Shown here piece after piece: positions 15,326 through 23,323 of a stretch of DNA of 64,000 bases. Numbering within the stretch: position 1 is the stretch's first letter; every line of letters starts with the position of its first letter. Below the pieces are notes generated by a model. It saw only the letters and a program-made list of their open reading frames with translations. It searched no databases and was not told where the DNA came from. Source of the DNA: Nocardia suismassiliense (GTDB lineage Bacteria; Actinomycetota; Actinomycetes; Mycobacteriales; Mycobacteriaceae). The translations under genes were made by a program, and so were the position numbers. Location: the NCBI RefSeq assembly GCF_900269665.1, contig NZ_LT985361.1, positions 8,262,389-8,326,388 on the forward strand. Direction: 5' to 3'.

Positions 15326-16621
15326 TCAGCCGAGCAGGCGCCAGTCCTCCAGCCCGTCGTACAGCGGAACACTCTGCGCCAGCTTGGTCACTCGACCGCG
15401 CAGGGTCTCCACATCGGAGGTACCGGCGAGCGCGGTGCCGATGATGTCGGCGACCTCGGTGAACTCGGTGTCGCCGAAACCACGGGTGGCCAGCGCGGCG
15501 GTGCCGATGCGCAGGCCGGAGGTGACCATCGGCGGGCGGGGGTCGAACGGAACGGCGTTGCGGTTCACCGTGATGCCGATCTCGTGCAGCAGATCCTCGC
15601 CCTGCTGGCCGTCGAGCTCGGAGTTGCGCAGGTCGACGAGCACCAGGTGCACGTCGGTGCCGCCGGTGAGCACGCTGACGCCCTTGTTCTTGACGTCGTC
15701 GGCGGTGAGCCGCTCCGCCAGGATCTTGGCGCCGGACAGGGTGCGCTCCTGGCGCTCCTTGAATTCACTGCTCGCGGCGATCTTGAAGGCGACGGCCTTG
15801 GCGGCGATGGCGTGCATGAGCGGGCCGCCCTGCTGGCCGGGGAAGACCGCGCTGTTCAGCTTCTTGGCGAACTCCTGCTTGGCCAGGATCACGCCGGAGC
15901 GCGGACCGCCGAGGGTCTTGTGCACGGTGGAGGACACCACGTCGGCGTGCGGCACCGGCGAGGGGTGCAGGCCTGCCGCGACCAGACCGGCGAAGTGCGC
16001 CATGTCCACCCACAGGTAGGCACCCACCTCGTCGGCGATCGAGCGGAACGCGGCGAAGTCCTGCTGGCGCGGGTAGGCCGACCAGCCTGCCACGATCACC
16101 TTCGGCCGGGCGTCGAGCGCGGTCTTGCGCACCTCGTCCATGTCGATGCGGTGGTCTTCTTTGCTGACGCCGTAGAAGTGCGTCTCGTACAGCTTGCCGG
16201 AGAAGTTCAGCCGCATGCCGTGGGTCAGGTGCCCGCCGTGCGCGAGGTCGAGGCCGAGCAGCCGGTCGCCGGGGTTCATCAGCGCCATCAGCACCGCGGC
16301 GTTCGCCTGCGCGCCGGAATGCGGCTGCACATGGGCGAATTCGGCGCCGAAGAGTTCCTTGACGCGGTCGGGGGCGAGGGTCTCGACGACGTCGACGTGT
16401 TCGCAACCGCCGTAGTAGCGCCGGCCGGGGTAACCCTCGGCGTACTTGTTGGTGAGCACGCTGCCCTGCGCCTGCAGCACCGCGCGCGGCACGAAATTCT
16501 CCGAGGCGATCATCTCGAGCGTGTCTCGTTCGCGAGCGAGTTCACCCGCCATCGCGGCGGCGAGCTCCGGATCGAGCTCACCGAGAGACTGAGTATTGAC
16601 CGAGGCCGTCGTCTGCGTCAC
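15326..16621 (-). CDS. glyA: serine hydroxymethyltransferase
   Basis: A PLP enzyme converting serine and tetrahydrofolate to glycine and 5,10-methylene-THF, the main source of one-carbon units. It has 431 residues, close to family length. The PLP-binding lysine is K235 in STVHKTLGGP. The substrate-site HSGAQAN (111-117) and DMAHFAG (206-212) motifs are intact. It corresponds in position to M. tuberculosis glyA1 (Rv1093). The reverse-strand TetR gene upstream (16631-17263) ends only 9 bp from the glyA start, so glyA may be read partly from that unit, although a separate promoter inside the TetR gene cannot be excluded. Confidence 0.96.
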   Translation of the reverse strand: MTQTTASVNTQSLGELDPELAAAMAGELARERDTLEMIASENFVPRAVLQAQGSVLTNKYAEGYPGRRYYGGCEHVDVVETLAPDRVKELFGAEFAHVQPHSGAQANAAVLMALMNPGDRLLGLDLAHGGHLTHGMRLNFSGKLYETHFYGVSKEDHRIDMDEVRKTALDARPKVIVAGWSAYPRQQDFAAFRSIADEVGAYLWVDMAHFAGLVAAGLHPSPVPHADVVSSTVHKTLGGPRSGVILAKQEFAKKLNSAVFPGQQGGPLMHAIAAKAVAFKIAASSEFKERQERTLSGAKILAERLTADDVKNKGVSVLTGGTDVHLVLVDLRNSELDGQQGEDLLHEIGITVNRNAVPFDPRPPMVTSGLRIGTAALATRGFGDTEFTEVADIIGTALAGTSDVETLRGRVTKLAQSVPLYDGLEDWRLLG

Positions 16622-16630
16622 GGCCTCAGT

Positions 16631-17263
16631 CTATTGGCCGCCGCTGTGCTGTTCGGCACGGGGTTCGCCCGATGTCGCGACCGCGCCATCGCCTTCGGCC
16701 GGGGCGGGGAGGTAGTGGTCGAGCAGAACCGAGAGGTGCTTTTGCGCGTCGGTCAGCGGCTGGGTCGACTTCACCGCGCGCGACTGCACGATGGCGCCCT
16801 CCATCGCGCTGATCACGAAACTGGCGAAGGACTTCGCTTCCGCGTCGGGTAGGCCTGCGGTGGCGAAGCCGGCCCCGAGTTTGTCGTGCCAGTCGGCGAA
16901 GGCCGCGCCTGCCGCGGCTTGGATGTCGGGTTCGGATTCGGCGAGCGCCGCGCCGACGATCGGGCAGCCGGTGCGGTACGAGCTGGTCTGCAACGTGGTG
17001 ACCCACCAGCCGATCAGCGCCTCCAGCCACCGATCGGGTGACCGGGACGCGGTGATCTTCTCGATCACGGTCGCGAGGCGAGCACCCGCGATCGTGGTCG
17101 CGGTGGCGACCAGCTCGCTCTTTCCGGACGGAAAGTGCTGGTAGAGCGAGTTGCGGGAGGCCTTGCCGCGGTCGAGCAGCGCGGTCAGGCCCGCCGCGTG
17201 CACGCCCTGTACGCGCACCAGGTCGATGGCGCTCTCGATCAGCCGCGCGCGTGGGCCGGTCAT
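16631..17263 (-). CDS. TetR family repressor (LmrA/YxaF-like)
   Basis: A 210-residue regulator: HTH at about residues 22-52 (GLTALLDRGKASRNSLYQHF) and a C-terminal ligand domain with the CPIVGAALAE signature of the YxaF/LmrA group. I start at ATG 17263 behind GGAG; the frame begins 17 codons earlier, inside the operator region. Two near-identical palindromes in the divergent gap are its likely operators, so it should repress itself and the thioesterase/oxidoreductase pair. Its stop lies 9 bp from the glyA start. Confidence 0.88.
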   Translation of the reverse strand: MTGPRARLIESAIDLVRVQGVHAAGLTALLDRGKASRNSLYQHFPSGKSELVATATTIAGARLATVIEKITASRSPDRWLEALIGWWVTTLQTSSYRTGCPIVGAALAESEPDIQAAAGAAFADWHDKLGAGFATAGLPDAEAKSFASFVISAMEGAIVQSRAVKSTQPLTDAQKHLSVLLDHYLPAPAEGDGAVATSGEPRAEQHSGGQ

Positions 17264-17290
17264 GCCAGCTCCCTCCGGTACCTGCTTGCG

Positions 17291-17342
17291 TGAACCGATC
17301 GGTTCATGCTCCAATCATGACAGATGTGGACCGATCGGTTCA
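17291..17342. promoter_or_regulatory. twin 16-bp TetR operators
   Basis: TGAACCGATCGGTTCA at 17291-17306 is a perfect palindrome, and TGGACCGATCGGTTCA at 17327-17342 differs by one base. Their starts are 36 bp apart. They fill the 95-bp gap between the TetR gene and the thioesterase gene, overlapping both promoter zones. This is a strong case for an autoregulated divergent operator. Confidence 0.8.
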
Positions 17343-17358
17343 CCGAAAGGACGAATCA

Positions 17359-17817
17359 ATGTCGGAAACCACGCTTGATCTGGCGCAACTGTCCGGCCTG
17401 GAGCTGCTCCGGACGGCCATGACGATGGAGGGGCGGCCACCGTTCATCGGCGACCTGCTCGGCATGGAGGTGGACCTGCTCGAGCAGGGCAAGGTGGTGT
17501 TCGCGCTGCGCACCCGTCCCGACTTCGCCAACCCGCTCGGCACCACGCACGGCGGCATCTGCGCCACCCTGCTGGACTCGGTGATGGGCTGCGCGGTGCA
17601 CTCGACGCTCGAGGCGGGCGTCGGCTACACCACGCTGGAGCTGAAGATCAACTACATCCGCGCCGTGCCCACCGACGGCCAGCGGCTCACCGCTACCGGC
17701 ACCACCATCCACGTCGGCCGCACCACCGCGACCGCGGAGGGCCGGGTCGTCGACGAGCAGGGCCGCTTGGTCGCGCACGCCACCACCACCTGCGTCATCT
17801 TCCGTGGAAACCGTTGA
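17359..17817 (+). CDS. PaaI-family hotdog thioesterase
   Basis: A 152-residue hotdog-fold acyl-CoA thioesterase. The catalytic region reads NPLGTTHGGICATLLDSVMG (about 54-73), with the HGG turn that binds CoA and the Asp in LLD acting as base, as in PaaI-type enzymes. It would hydrolyse aromatic or medium-chain acyl-CoAs. ATG 17359 has GAAAGGA 7 bases upstream. It is divergent from the TetR gene and 18 bp ahead of the deazaflavin oxidoreductase gene, so the two form an operon under the twin palindromes. The inducing compound is unknown. Confidence 0.88.
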   Translation: MSETTLDLAQLSGLELLRTAMTMEGRPPFIGDLLGMEVDLLEQGKVVFALRTRPDFANPLGTTHGGICATLLDSVMGCAVHSTLEAGVGYTTLELKINYIRAVPTDGQRLTATGTTIHVGRTTATAEGRVVDEQGRLVAHATTTCVIFRGNR

Positions 17818-17835
17818 GACACAAGGAGTACCGCC

Positions 17836-18285
17836 TTGCGTGAACGCAGCCCCAGCGCCGCCGTCCGCAAGTTCCGGCGCGAACGCCTCGTCGGCCGCTA
17901 TCTGGCGAACCCCGCGGTCGGCTTGCTCGACCGTCTCGGCATCCGCTCCGCGCTGCTCGCGGAGTTGGAGACCACCGGCGCCAAAACCGGTCAGCCGCGC
18001 CGCGTTCCGGTCACCGTCTCGATAGACGAGCAGGGCGCCTGGCTCATCTCGCAGCACGGCCGCCGCTCCGGCTGGGCCCGCAATATCGTCGCGGACCCGA
18101 AAGTCCGCCTGCGCCAAGGCAAACGCTGGTACACCGGCACCGCCGCCTTCGTCCCCAACGACGATGTGGTCGCCCGCGCCCGCAGTTTCGCCAAGGGCCG
18201 GGTGCCCGAGTCCGCCGCGGAATGGACCATGAAAGCGCTGGAAAGCGACCCGATTTCGGTGCGTATCACCTTTGCCGACGCCTGA
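17836..18285 (+). CDS. nitroreductase-family deazaflavin (F420)-dependent oxidoreductase
   Basis: A 149-residue split-barrel protein of the Ddn/DUF385 family, found mainly in actinobacteria that make cofactor F420. Characteristic segments are TTGAKTGQPRRVPV (about 46-59), GRRSGWARNIVADP (about 75-88) and a C-terminal ISVRITF. Relatives reduce quinones, nitro compounds or unsaturated bonds with F420H2. The start is TTG at 17836, seven bases after AAGGAG; no ATG is in range. It follows the thioesterase by 18 bp in the TetR-controlled operon. The specific substrate cannot be read from the sequence. Confidence 0.85.
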   Translation: MRERSPSAAVRKFRRERLVGRYLANPAVGLLDRLGIRSALLAELETTGAKTGQPRRVPVTVSIDEQGAWLISQHGRRSGWARNIVADPKVRLRQGKRWYTGTAAFVPNDDVVARARSFAKGRVPESAAEWTMKALESDPISVRITFADA

Positions 18286-18370
18286 AGCAGCAGCGCTGTA
18301 ACACCTGCTCCCGCCACCGGATTTCGGGGCATGCGGAGCCGTAACAGGTGCCAGAACCCGACCGGTTAAT

Positions 18371-18401
18371 CTCGTGAGGTTGTCCAACTCAACATCACGA
18401 G
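18371..18401 (+). promoter_or_regulatory. leader hairpin overlapping the ribosome site of the 36-residue peptide gene
   Basis: CTCGTGA (18371-18377) pairs perfectly with TCACGAG (18395-18401), and the downstream arm overlaps the GAGG ribosome site (18399-18402) of the gene at 18411. In addition CGTGAGGTTGT and CACGAGGTTGT are near-identical direct copies 23 bp apart. The layout would permit control of translation by unfolding. Confidence 0.4.
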
Positions 18402-18410
18402 GTTGTTTAT

Positions 18411-18521
18411 ATGTTCAGTCTGATCGCGGTTCCCACCAACCCGCTCGAAGGCCTGCTCCGTCAGCTCGCCTTCATCATGTGTTCCATCTCCTCCGGCACC
18501 AACTGCTCGGTCATCCAGTAA
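18411..18521 (+). CDS. 36-residue Cys/Ser/Thr-rich peptide, possible precursor peptide
   Basis: ATG 18411 to TAA 18519-18521, with GAGG 8 bases upstream. The N-terminal part, MFSLIAVPTNPLEGLLRQLA, is leader-like and uncharged apart from one Glu and one Arg. The C-terminal part has Cys24 and Cys32 enclosing a Ser/Thr-rich loop (SISSGTN) and ends SVIQ. Residues S25-x2-S28-x3-C32 fit the Ser-Ser-Cys spacing that class III lanthipeptides cyclise, but no LanKC or other maturase is adjacent and the typical leader box is absent. A strong hairpin terminator follows immediately. Neighbours are an F420-type oxidoreductase upstream and a DUF885 protein convergent downstream. It may be a modified peptide, a disulfide-bonded peptide or a regulatory leader. 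Confidence 0.5.
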   Translation: MFSLIAVPTNPLEGLLRQLAFIMCSISSGTNCSVIQ

Positions 18522-18543
18522 GACCGTCGCGGTACGCGCCGAA

Positions 18544-18584
18544 GATTCGCCCCCGTTGCCACTGCCCGGCAGCGGGGGCGAATC
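18544..18584. terminator. 12-bp hairpin between the small peptide gene and the DUF885 gene
   Basis: Arms 18544-18555 and 18573-18584 are perfect complements around 17 bases. It lies 22 bp after the peptide stop and 9 bp past the convergent DUF885 stop, so it probably serves both. Confidence 0.65.
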
Positions 18585-18593
18585 CGTTCCGGA

Positions 18594-19790
18594 TCAGCCG
18601 CGACGCACCGCGCCCGGCGTCAGTGGTTCGTCGAGCAGGCGACGGAAACGATCGGCGCGCTCGTCCCCGTCGATGGCGCGGTCGAGCCAGTCGCCGAGCA
18701 GTCGGTAGCCCTCCACATAGGTGGAGATGTAGGCGCGCCACAGCGGCGAGGACAGGAAACGCAACGACTGGCGGGCGCGGACCGGGGTGACCAGGCTCCA
18801 GGTCTGCAGGAACTCGGCGACCTCGTCCTCGCTGCGGTGTTGATCGTGCAGCAGCAGGGCCGCATCCTGACGGACGCTGATCAGCGCGGCCGCCGCGGTC
18901 GAAAGCCGTTCCGCCCGTTCGCCGTCGAAGCGCAGGCCCAGGTCGGCGTAGATCTCCTGGGCCCACTTGCCCCAGCCGGGACCGACGATGGAATGCAGGG
19001 CCAGATCGGCCAGACCCTCGGCCATCAGGCACTGGGGCGTGTTCACCAGGAACAGGGTCTGCTCAGCCTGGCCGGCGGCGACCAGCCCGGCCTCCTTACG
19101 GCAGTGCTCGGTGTGGTGCCCCGGATACGACTCGTGCGCGATCAGGGTCGGCAGGTGGGTCATGTGCTGCTTGAGATCGGAGTTGATCGCGACGCGGGAG
19201 TGGAAGTTGCCGAGGTAGTAGTTGAAACCGGACCAGGGCTTGTCGCCGACCACCTCGTAGGTGACGTGCTCGTGGTCGGGCAGCGGATAGCGCTCGCGGA
19301 CCAGCTCACGCAGCGCGCTGGAGAAGGCTTCGACGCAGGCCGGCAGCCGCTCCGGCGGGATTTCATCGGCTTTGCGGTGCGCGGCCATGCGTTCGGCCAG
19401 CGGGCCGTCGCCGGCCAGCACCTCGTCCATCTGCCGGTGCGCGTCCCGATAGTGCTCGACGTCGCCCGGCGCGATGTGCACGTCGAAGTAGGCGCGGACC
19501 TCGTCCACGAAACCGATGTCGTCCCCGGCGAACTTGCGGCCGGAGCATTCCAGCGCCCGCAGGTGCACGTCGAGGAATTCGGTGCGCTCCGCGCTCAGCC
19601 CGGCCTCGGGCAACTCGGCGCGCAGCTCGGCGGCCCGGCGGGCCAGCTGCCTGGGCTCCGGCGCGGGGGCGTTCTGCACCTCGCGACGCAGCGCCGGATC
19701 GCCGGTGTACGCGTCGACGAATCCGTCCTCTAGCCGGTCGAAGGCCAAGCCGAGCCGCAGGTACTCGGTCACCAGTGGATGCGCTGCCAT
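18594..19790 (-). CDS. DUF885 family protein (putative metallo-hydrolase)
   Basis: A 398-residue soluble protein of the DUF885 family, thought to be zinc-dependent peptidase-like. The family hallmark HESYPGHHTEH is in the middle (about residues 225-235), with histidines and a glutamate arranged like metalloprotease ligands, followed by an acidic EGLADLAL segment about 30 residues later. No signal peptide is visible. I start at ATG 19790 because the domain begins right there (HPLVTEYLRLGLAFD); the frame is open to 20114 but upstream codons look non-coding. It stands alone between a hairpin and the divergent coaA. Substrate unknown. Confidence 0.8.
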   Translation of the reverse strand: MAAHPLVTEYLRLGLAFDRLEDGFVDAYTGDPALRREVQNAPAPEPRQLARRAAELRAELPEAGLSAERTEFLDVHLRALECSGRKFAGDDIGFVDEVRAYFDVHIAPGDVEHYRDAHRQMDEVLAGDGPLAERMAAHRKADEIPPERLPACVEAFSSALRELVRERYPLPDHEHVTYEVVGDKPWSGFNYYLGNFHSRVAINSDLKQHMTHLPTLIAHESYPGHHTEHCRKEAGLVAAGQAEQTLFLVNTPQCLMAEGLADLALHSIVGPGWGKWAQEIYADLGLRFDGERAERLSTAAAALISVRQDAALLLHDQHRSEDEVAEFLQTWSLVTPVRARQSLRFLSSPLWRAYISTYVEGYRLLGDWLDRAIDGDERADRFRRLLDEPLTPGAVRRG

Positions 19791-20034
19791 CCGCCCGACA
19801 TTAGTCGCTCCGCGGGGGCCCGCGCGCGGCATAATCGCGTGCGGCTGCCCCGTGCTCGCCCGGGTGAAAGCCGTCGGTATCGTCCCGGTCAGCCCCTTAT
19901 CGGTACCCCGCTTTTCGCACGCTGTTGAGGCAGAGCAGAATTCGGTTATGCGGCGAGAGTTAGACCGAATCACACGGAGCCGGCACGGTATGTGTACGCG
20001 TTTGCCGAACTGGAGTGTCGGGTAAGTGGGACGA

Positions 20035-20958
20035 ATGAGCGAGCCCAGTCCGTATGTGGAATTCGACCGGAAACAGTGGCGCACACTGCGAAAGTCGACT
20101 CCCCTGGTGCTCACCGAGGAAGAACTGCGGGGCCTGCGCGGTCTCGGCGAACAGATCGACCTCGAAGAAGTCGCGGAGGTCTATCTGCCGCTCGCTCGAC
20201 TCATCCATCTGCAGGTCGCCGCGCGCCAGCGGCTCTTCGCCGCGACCGCGACCTTCCTCGGCGAGACCCACCCCGATCAGCAGGTGCCGTTCGTGATCGG
20301 TGTCGCGGGCAGCGTCGCGGTCGGCAAGTCCACCACCGCCCGCGTGCTGCAGGCGCTACTGGCCCGCTGGGACCACCATCCGCGCGTCGATCTGGTCACC
20401 ACCGACGGATTCCTCTATCCCACCGCCGAACTCACCCGTCGCGGCATCATGCACCGCAAGGGGTTCCCGGAGAGCTACGACCGCCGCAAGCTGCTGCGAT
20501 TCGTCACCGAGGTGAAATCCGGCGCGGCCGAGGTGTGCGCGCCGGTGTACTCGCACATCTCCTACGACATCGTGCCGGGCAAGTTCCACTGCGTGCACCA
20601 ACCCGACATTCTCATCGTCGAGGGCTTGAACGTGCTGCAGACCGGGCCGCGGCTGATGGTCTCGGATCTGTTCGACTTCTCCATCTACGTCGACGCCCGC
20701 ATCGAGGACATCGAGAACTGGTACGTGCAACGGTTTCTCGCGCTGCGCAAGACCGCGTTCGCGGACCCGAACGCGCATTTCCACCACTACGCCGCCTTCA
20801 CCGACGACCAGGCGACCGGCGCGGCCCAGGAGATCTGGAACAACACCAACCGCCCGAATCTGGTGGAGAACATTCTGCCGACCCGGCCGCGCGCCACCCT
20901 GGTCCTGCGCAAGGACGCCGACCACAGCATCAATAGACTGCGTCTGCGTAAATTGTGA
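20035..20958 (+). CDS. coaA: type I pantothenate kinase
   Basis: ATP-dependent phosphorylation of pantothenate, the first step of coenzyme A synthesis, in the cytosol. It has 307 residues. The P-loop GVAGSVAVGKST is at 89-100; TTDGFLYP and the SYDIVPGKF region that binds pantothenate are present. ATG 20035 gives the N-terminus MSEPSPYVEFDRKQWR, typical of actinobacterial CoaA; a GTG three codons earlier is less likely. It corresponds to M. tuberculosis Rv1092c near glyA. It converges with the hypothetical gene at 20965 with only 6 bp between stops. Confidence 0.96.
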   Translation: MSEPSPYVEFDRKQWRTLRKSTPLVLTEEELRGLRGLGEQIDLEEVAEVYLPLARLIHLQVAARQRLFAATATFLGETHPDQQVPFVIGVAGSVAVGKSTTARVLQALLARWDHHPRVDLVTTDGFLYPTAELTRRGIMHRKGFPESYDRRKLLRFVTEVKSGAAEVCAPVYSHISYDIVPGKFHCVHQPDILIVEGLNVLQTGPRLMVSDLFDFSIYVDARIEDIENWYVQRFLALRKTAFADPNAHFHHYAAFTDDQATGAAQEIWNNTNRPNLVENILPTRPRATLVLRKDADHSINRLRLRKL

Positions 20959-20964
20959 TCCCGC

Positions 20965-21579
20965 TTACAATTTCCAGGCTTCGTCGAGGCGTTTCGCCAC
21001 ATTGATATCGCGAGCCGCGGCAATGTGCGGTTTGTCGATCTCCTTGGCGATATAACGAGCAATGAATCGCCGGATCTCCTGGTCGACGCTGGCGAGGATG
21101 CGCAGCAGTTGCCCGCGAATGGTGTCGGTGGCGACATTGATCCGCACGTCGCTGGAGCGCGGGGTGGCGATGTCGATGACCACGCGCAGCGGTTCGGCGG
21201 CGCGCACGATCAGCTGTAGATGGATGTGGCCGTCCACCTCGAACCGGTGTTTGTCCAGCGCGAGATCGATGAGCATGTCGACGCTCAACGGGATCTTCAG
21301 CGCGAAGGAGATCACCTCGTCGAGATCGCGGCGCACCTCGGCCTGGCCGAGCTGCACCTGCGCGCTCGCCTTGGCCAGCCGCCCTGGGCCGACCCCGATC
21401 GGGCCGAAATCGAAGGCGGCGCCGGTCAACTGGTCGAAGGCGCCGAGGATGCGCTGTTCGGTGGCGGCGTATTCGAGGAACCGCCTGCCGAACTCCTCGT
21501 AGCTGATGTAGGGCACCGGCTCGTTCGACTTGGCAGGTGCTGCCTGTTGTCCATCGGAGCGGCTGTCGAGCTCACTCAT
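20965..21579 (-). CDS. conserved protein of unknown function, uppS partner
   Basis: A 204-residue soluble protein with no signal or membrane segment. The middle (about residues 95-150) is hydrophobic-alternating beta-like sequence (DGHIHLQLIVRAAEPLRVVI), followed by helices ending RDINVAKRLDEAWKL. It starts 30 bp after the isoprenyl diphosphate synthase stop on the same strand, so the two are co-transcribed. This suggests a role near isoprenoid carrier or envelope metabolism, but I recognise no catalytic motif and do not assign one. It is known to me only as a type seen in Nocardia and Rhodococcus-like genomes. Confidence 0.7.
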   Translation of the reverse strand: MSELDSRSDGQQAAPAKSNEPVPYISYEEFGRRFLEYAATEQRILGAFDQLTGAAFDFGPIGVGPGRLAKASAQVQLGQAEVRRDLDEVISFALKIPLSVDMLIDLALDKHRFEVDGHIHLQLIVRAAEPLRVVIDIATPRSSDVRINVATDTIRGQLLRILASVDQEIRRFIARYIAKEIDKPHIAAARDINVAKRLDEAWKL

Positions 21580-21609
21580 GACGCACCCCGCAATGTCGCA
21601 GGGTGGGCG

Positions 21610-22389
21610 TCAGATCCCGAAGCGGCGGTGCCGTGCCGCGAAGTCGCGCAGTGCTCGCAGGAAGTCCACACGCCGGAATTCCGGCCAGTATGCCTCGGTG
21701 AACCATATCTCCGAGTATGCGCTCTGCCACAGCAGGAATCCGGAGAGTCGCTGTTCTCCGGAGGTGCGGATGACCAGGTCCGGGTCCGGTTGCCCGGACG
21801 TGTAGAGGTGCTGGCCGATCGCGTTCACGGTGATCGACTGCACGAGATCCTCGCCGGTCTCCCCCGCGGCGATCTCCTGGCGCACCAGCGAGCGCACCGC
21901 GTCGGTGATCTCCTGCCTGCCGCCGTAGCCGATGGCCACGTTCACGTGCACGCCGTCGCGGCCCTCGGTGCGTTCGGCGGCGGTGCGCATGCGCTTCGCG
22001 ATCAGCTCCGGGAACCCGTCGAGCGAGCCGACGATGCGCACGCTCCAATTCTGTTCCGGCGCCGAGAGTTCCTCGACCACGTCGGTGATCACCTCGAACA
22101 GCGTCTCCAGCTCGTCGGGATCGCGCTGCAGGTTCTCGGTGGAGAGCAGGTAGACGGTGACCATCTCGATGCCCTCGGCCTGACACCAGCCGACCAGCTC
22201 GGCGATCTTCACCGCGCCGACCCGATGTCCGTGGCTCACATCGGTGAATCCGTTTTCCCGGGCCCACCGCCGATTACCATCACACATCACCGCGACGTGT
22301 CGGGGATGTTGTTTGCCGGCCAGCTGCTTCATGAGCCGGGCCTCGTAGATGCGATACGGCAAACCCCGCACCTGAACCGGAAGCTCCAC
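21610..22389 (-). CDS. cis-isoprenyl diphosphate synthase (short-chain Z-prenyl type)
   Basis: A UppS-fold prenyltransferase of 259 residues that condenses isopentenyl diphosphate in cis on an allylic diphosphate. Catalytic Asp37 lies in MCDGNRRWA (35-43). The C-terminal signature RTSGEQRLSGFLLWQ and the ending WPEFRRVDFLRALRDFA are present. By gene order, downstream of the divergent hemolysin III gene, it matches M. tuberculosis Rv1086, which makes Z,E-farnesyl diphosphate for decaprenyl phosphate. Product length is therefore inferred from synteny, and full-length undecaprenyl/decaprenyl synthase is the alternative. The start codon is ATG 22389. Confidence 0.9.
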   Translation of the reverse strand: MELPVQVRGLPYRIYEARLMKQLAGKQHPRHVAVMCDGNRRWARENGFTDVSHGHRVGAVKIAELVGWCQAEGIEMVTVYLLSTENLQRDPDELETLFEVITDVVEELSAPEQNWSVRIVGSLDGFPELIAKRMRTAAERTEGRDGVHVNVAIGYGGRQEITDAVRSLVRQEIAAGETGEDLVQSITVNAIGQHLYTSGQPDPDLVIRTSGEQRLSGFLLWQSAYSEIWFTEAYWPEFRRVDFLRALRDFAARHRRFGI

Positions 22390-22462
22390 GCGGCCACCCT
22401 ACGCCTCACCGGCGCGATCCCGGCAGCGACCGGGTGCTCCCGGTACAGTGACGGAGGACCGA

Positions 22463-22482
22463 AACCTACGGTTCCGTAGGTT
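22463..22482. promoter_or_regulatory. 20-bp palindrome upstream of the hemolysin III gene
   Basis: AACCTACGG and its exact complement CCGTAGGTT flank TT, 28 bp before the GTG start at 22511 and between two divergent genes. The size and symmetry fit a TetR-family operator; no regulator gene is adjacent. Confidence 0.55.
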
Positions 22483-22510
22483 ACCGGTGAGTTCAACCAG
22501 GAGGTAGCTC

Positions 22511-23227
22511 GTGTCCGAATCGGTCGGTGCGGCAGACACCGGAGTGGCCGAAGGATCGGGGTCAGCCGCCGAGTCGGCGCCCGACGCGCTGGTCAAACCC
22601 AGGATGCGCGGCTGGATCCACACCTGGGCGGTCGGCATTGCGGCGATCGCCGCGATCGTGTTGGTCGCCAAGGCCTCGACCCTCTCCGCGACCGCGGGCT
22701 GGTCCACCGCCATCTACGGCCTGACGGTGTGCGGACTGTTCGGCATCAGCGCCATCTATCACCGGGTGACCTGGCCGACGCCGCAGGCCCGGATCCGGAT
22801 GAAGCGCGCGGATCACTCGATGATCTTCCTGTTCATCGCGGGCAGCTACACGCCGTTCGCACTGCTCGGCTTGCCCGGCCGCACCGGGCAGACGCTGCTG
22901 CTCGTGGTGTGGGCGGGCGCGCTGGCCGGTGTCGCCTTGAAACTGTTGTGGCCCACCGCTCCCGTCTGGGTCGGCGTGCCGCTCTACCTGCTGCTCGGCT
23001 GGGCGATCGTGCCGGTCGCCGGGCAGCTGAACACCCAGATCGGCATCGCGCCGCTGATCTTGCTGCTGGTCGGCGGGCTGCTCTACAGCGGTGGCGCGAT
23101 CCTCTACGCCACCAAGTGGCCCAACCCGTGGCCGACCGTTTTCGGTCATCACGAGTTCTTCCATGCCGCGACCGTGCTCGCCGCGCTCACCCACTATGTG
23201 GCGGTCTGGCTCGTCGTCCTCCGCTGA
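22511..23227 (+). CDS. hemolysin III / PAQR family membrane protein
   Basis: A 238-residue polytopic protein with about seven predicted transmembrane helices after a 35-residue polar N-terminus. PAQR family marks are present: the YHR motif (SAIYHRVTW), the RMKRADHS helix and the C-terminal GHHEFFHA, whose histidines coordinate zinc in relatives. The start is GTG, six bases after AGGAGG. It is the syntenic counterpart of Rv1085c. Despite the name, most family members are not shown to be haemolytic; ceramidase-like or membrane-homeostasis roles are discussed for PAQR proteins. The palindrome at 22463 suggests regulated expression. Confidence 0.88.
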   Translation: MSESVGAADTGVAEGSGSAAESAPDALVKPRMRGWIHTWAVGIAAIAAIVLVAKASTLSATAGWSTAIYGLTVCGLFGISAIYHRVTWPTPQARIRMKRADHSMIFLFIAGSYTPFALLGLPGRTGQTLLLVVWAGALAGVALKLLWPTAPVWVGVPLYLLLGWAIVPVAGQLNTQIGIAPLILLLVGGLLYSGGAILYATKWPNPWPTVFGHHEFFHAATVLAALTHYVAVWLVVLR

Positions 23228-23323
23228 CCAGCGCCAACGGCTAAGCTGCTCGATCGTGTTCCTAGTCACTGCCGTTCGCAGCATCGCGCTGCCCGGACGG
23301 GCCGTCGTGCGCGTGCGAACGCC

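Noticed and set aside
18411..18521. Firm call of a class III lanthipeptide precursor
   Set aside because: The S-x2-S-x3-C spacing fits, but there is no LanKC-type enzyme, transporter or LxLQ leader box nearby, so only a general small-peptide call is justified.
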